Source: Sphingobacterium athyrii (GTDB taxonomy: Bacteria > Bacteroidota > Bacteroidia > Sphingobacteriales > Sphingobacteriaceae). Taken from it: a stretch of 64,000 nucleotides of DNA. A program made the position numbers and the translations under genes. A model generated the notes under the pieces. The model was not told where the DNA came from and made no database searches. It worked only from the letters and a program-made list of their open reading frames with translations. The stretch spans positions 310,001 through 374,000 of the forward strand of contig NZ_QCXX01000005.1 in NCBI RefSeq assembly GCF_003071065.1. Direction: 5' to 3'. Below, piece after piece: positions 63,616 to 64,000 of the stretch (its first letter is position 1; the number at the start of each line of letters is the position of its first letter).

Positions 63616-64000
63616 TTAACTCATATGTACCATCAAAACGCTGATATCTGACGGTGATACGCCTGAAATTCGGGAAGCCTGCCCCAATGTTCTGGGTTTT
63701 ACTTTCGCTAATTTCTGCCTGGCTTCTATGGACAGTGAAGTTAACAAACTATAATCGAAATCAGGATTAATTTCTCTATCTTCCATCTTCTTCATGCGGT
63801 TGACGATCTCGATTTCCTTTTCGAAATAGCTTTCGTACTTGAGATTAATTTCAGCCTGCTCTATGGTTTCGTTGTCAAATTGAGAAACGTATTGAGCAAA
63901 GCCTTCGTCCCCTTTGACGATGTCCTGTATATTAACCTGCGGTCGGGCAAGTACGTTACTTAAACGAGTTTTTTGTGCAAGTGCACTTGAACCCACTTCG
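63616..64000 (-). CDS. mnmG: tRNA uridine-5-carboxymethylaminomethyl enzyme MnmG, C-terminal part
   Basis: The last 127 or so residues of MnmG (GidA), which with MnmE modifies wobble U34 of tRNAs. IKVRPRTLGQASRISGVSPSDI-type ending (here PRTLGQASRISGVSPSDISVLM) is diagnostic, and YESYFEKEIEIVNRMKKMED is typical of the helical C-terminal domain. The frame is open at the right edge, so the gene is cut by the window. gidA near the origin is a common arrangement in bacteria. Confidence 0.93.
   Translation of the reverse strand, partial: EVGSSALAQKTRLSNVLARPQVNIQDIVKGDEGFAQYVSQFDNETIEQAEINLKYESYFEKEIEIVNRMKKMEDREINPDFDYSLLTSLSIEARQKLAKVKPRTLGQASRISGVSPSDISVLMVHMS

Noticed and set aside
1..64000. 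tRNA, rRNA, tmRNA or RNase P RNA genes
   Set aside because: No cloverleaf with TTC-loop consensus or rRNA core motif was recognised by eye; a tRNAscan/Rfam run would be decisive.

Overview
The window looks like a chromosomal segment from a member of the Bacteroidota, most likely Sphingobacteriaceae and probably Sphingobacterium or a near relative. Support comes from an Oar-like TonB receptor, GldH, BshC (bacillithiol), MqnD (futalosine menaquinone route), a long SecA with a zinc tail, the rpmB-rpmG-DUF4295-ftsY-rimO block, low GC, weak Shine-Dalgarno usage and TAnnTTTG-type -7 boxes. The genus is an inference; no rRNA or tRNA gene is visible to test it.

Layout. 1-5.5 kb: the start of gcvP (cut by the left edge), ctlX and an Oar-like receptor. 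5.6-18 kb: housekeeping genes: bshC, rimO, ftsY, DUF4295, rpmG, rpmB, recO, a cold-shock gene, a run of small envelope proteins, truC and gcvT. 18-29 kb: mostly minus-strand genes: rhodanese, GNAT, a TPK-like protein, an M20 amidohydrolase, a SPOR protein, secA, mqnD and surE, with an M28 peptidase on the plus strand. 28.9-33.5 kb is the accessory part: two unassigned genes, a 14.5-unit array of a 21-bp repeat, an AraC regulator, and an AAA_14/DUF4143 ATPase bracketed by two near-identical 35-bp hairpin-forming direct repeats. 33.7-36.5 kb: a uronate operon (kduI, DUF4861, kduD). 36.5-43.5 kb: an exported formylglycine-generating-enzyme homologue, an unknown secreted protein, nadD, gmk, yicC, a CAP protein, two tandem DedA proteins and dnaN. 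43.7-49.5 kb: holB, ricT, gldH, lpxK and three small secreted proteins. 49.6-56.9 kb: dnaA, dxs, scpA, thiL and nadA.

56.85-59.70 kb is a 2.8-kb, very AT-rich, gene-free stretch between divergent nadA and nadB. Hand counts show C over G in most of it, then G over C from about 59.3 kb. The switch point carries several TTCCACA-core DnaA-box-like sites, and a 16-bp motif recurs four times in both orientations. With dnaA, dnaN, holB and scpA to the left and mnmG to the right, this is the best candidate for the chromosomal origin. The window ends with nadB, a gamma-carbonic-anhydrase homologue, an Ig-like (Big_5) envelope protein and the C-terminus of mnmG.

Genes that work together: nadA and nadB make quinolinate and nadD acts later in NAD synthesis; dnaA, dnaN and holB act in replication and scpA in segregation; ftsY, secA and possibly DedA proteins act on membrane and secretion; kduI and kduD convert unsaturated uronate to KDG; gcvP and gcvT cleave glycine but lie 16 kb apart. 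The least explained features are the 21-bp array with its two neighbouring genes, the repeat-bracketed ATPase, and the repeats of the putative origin.
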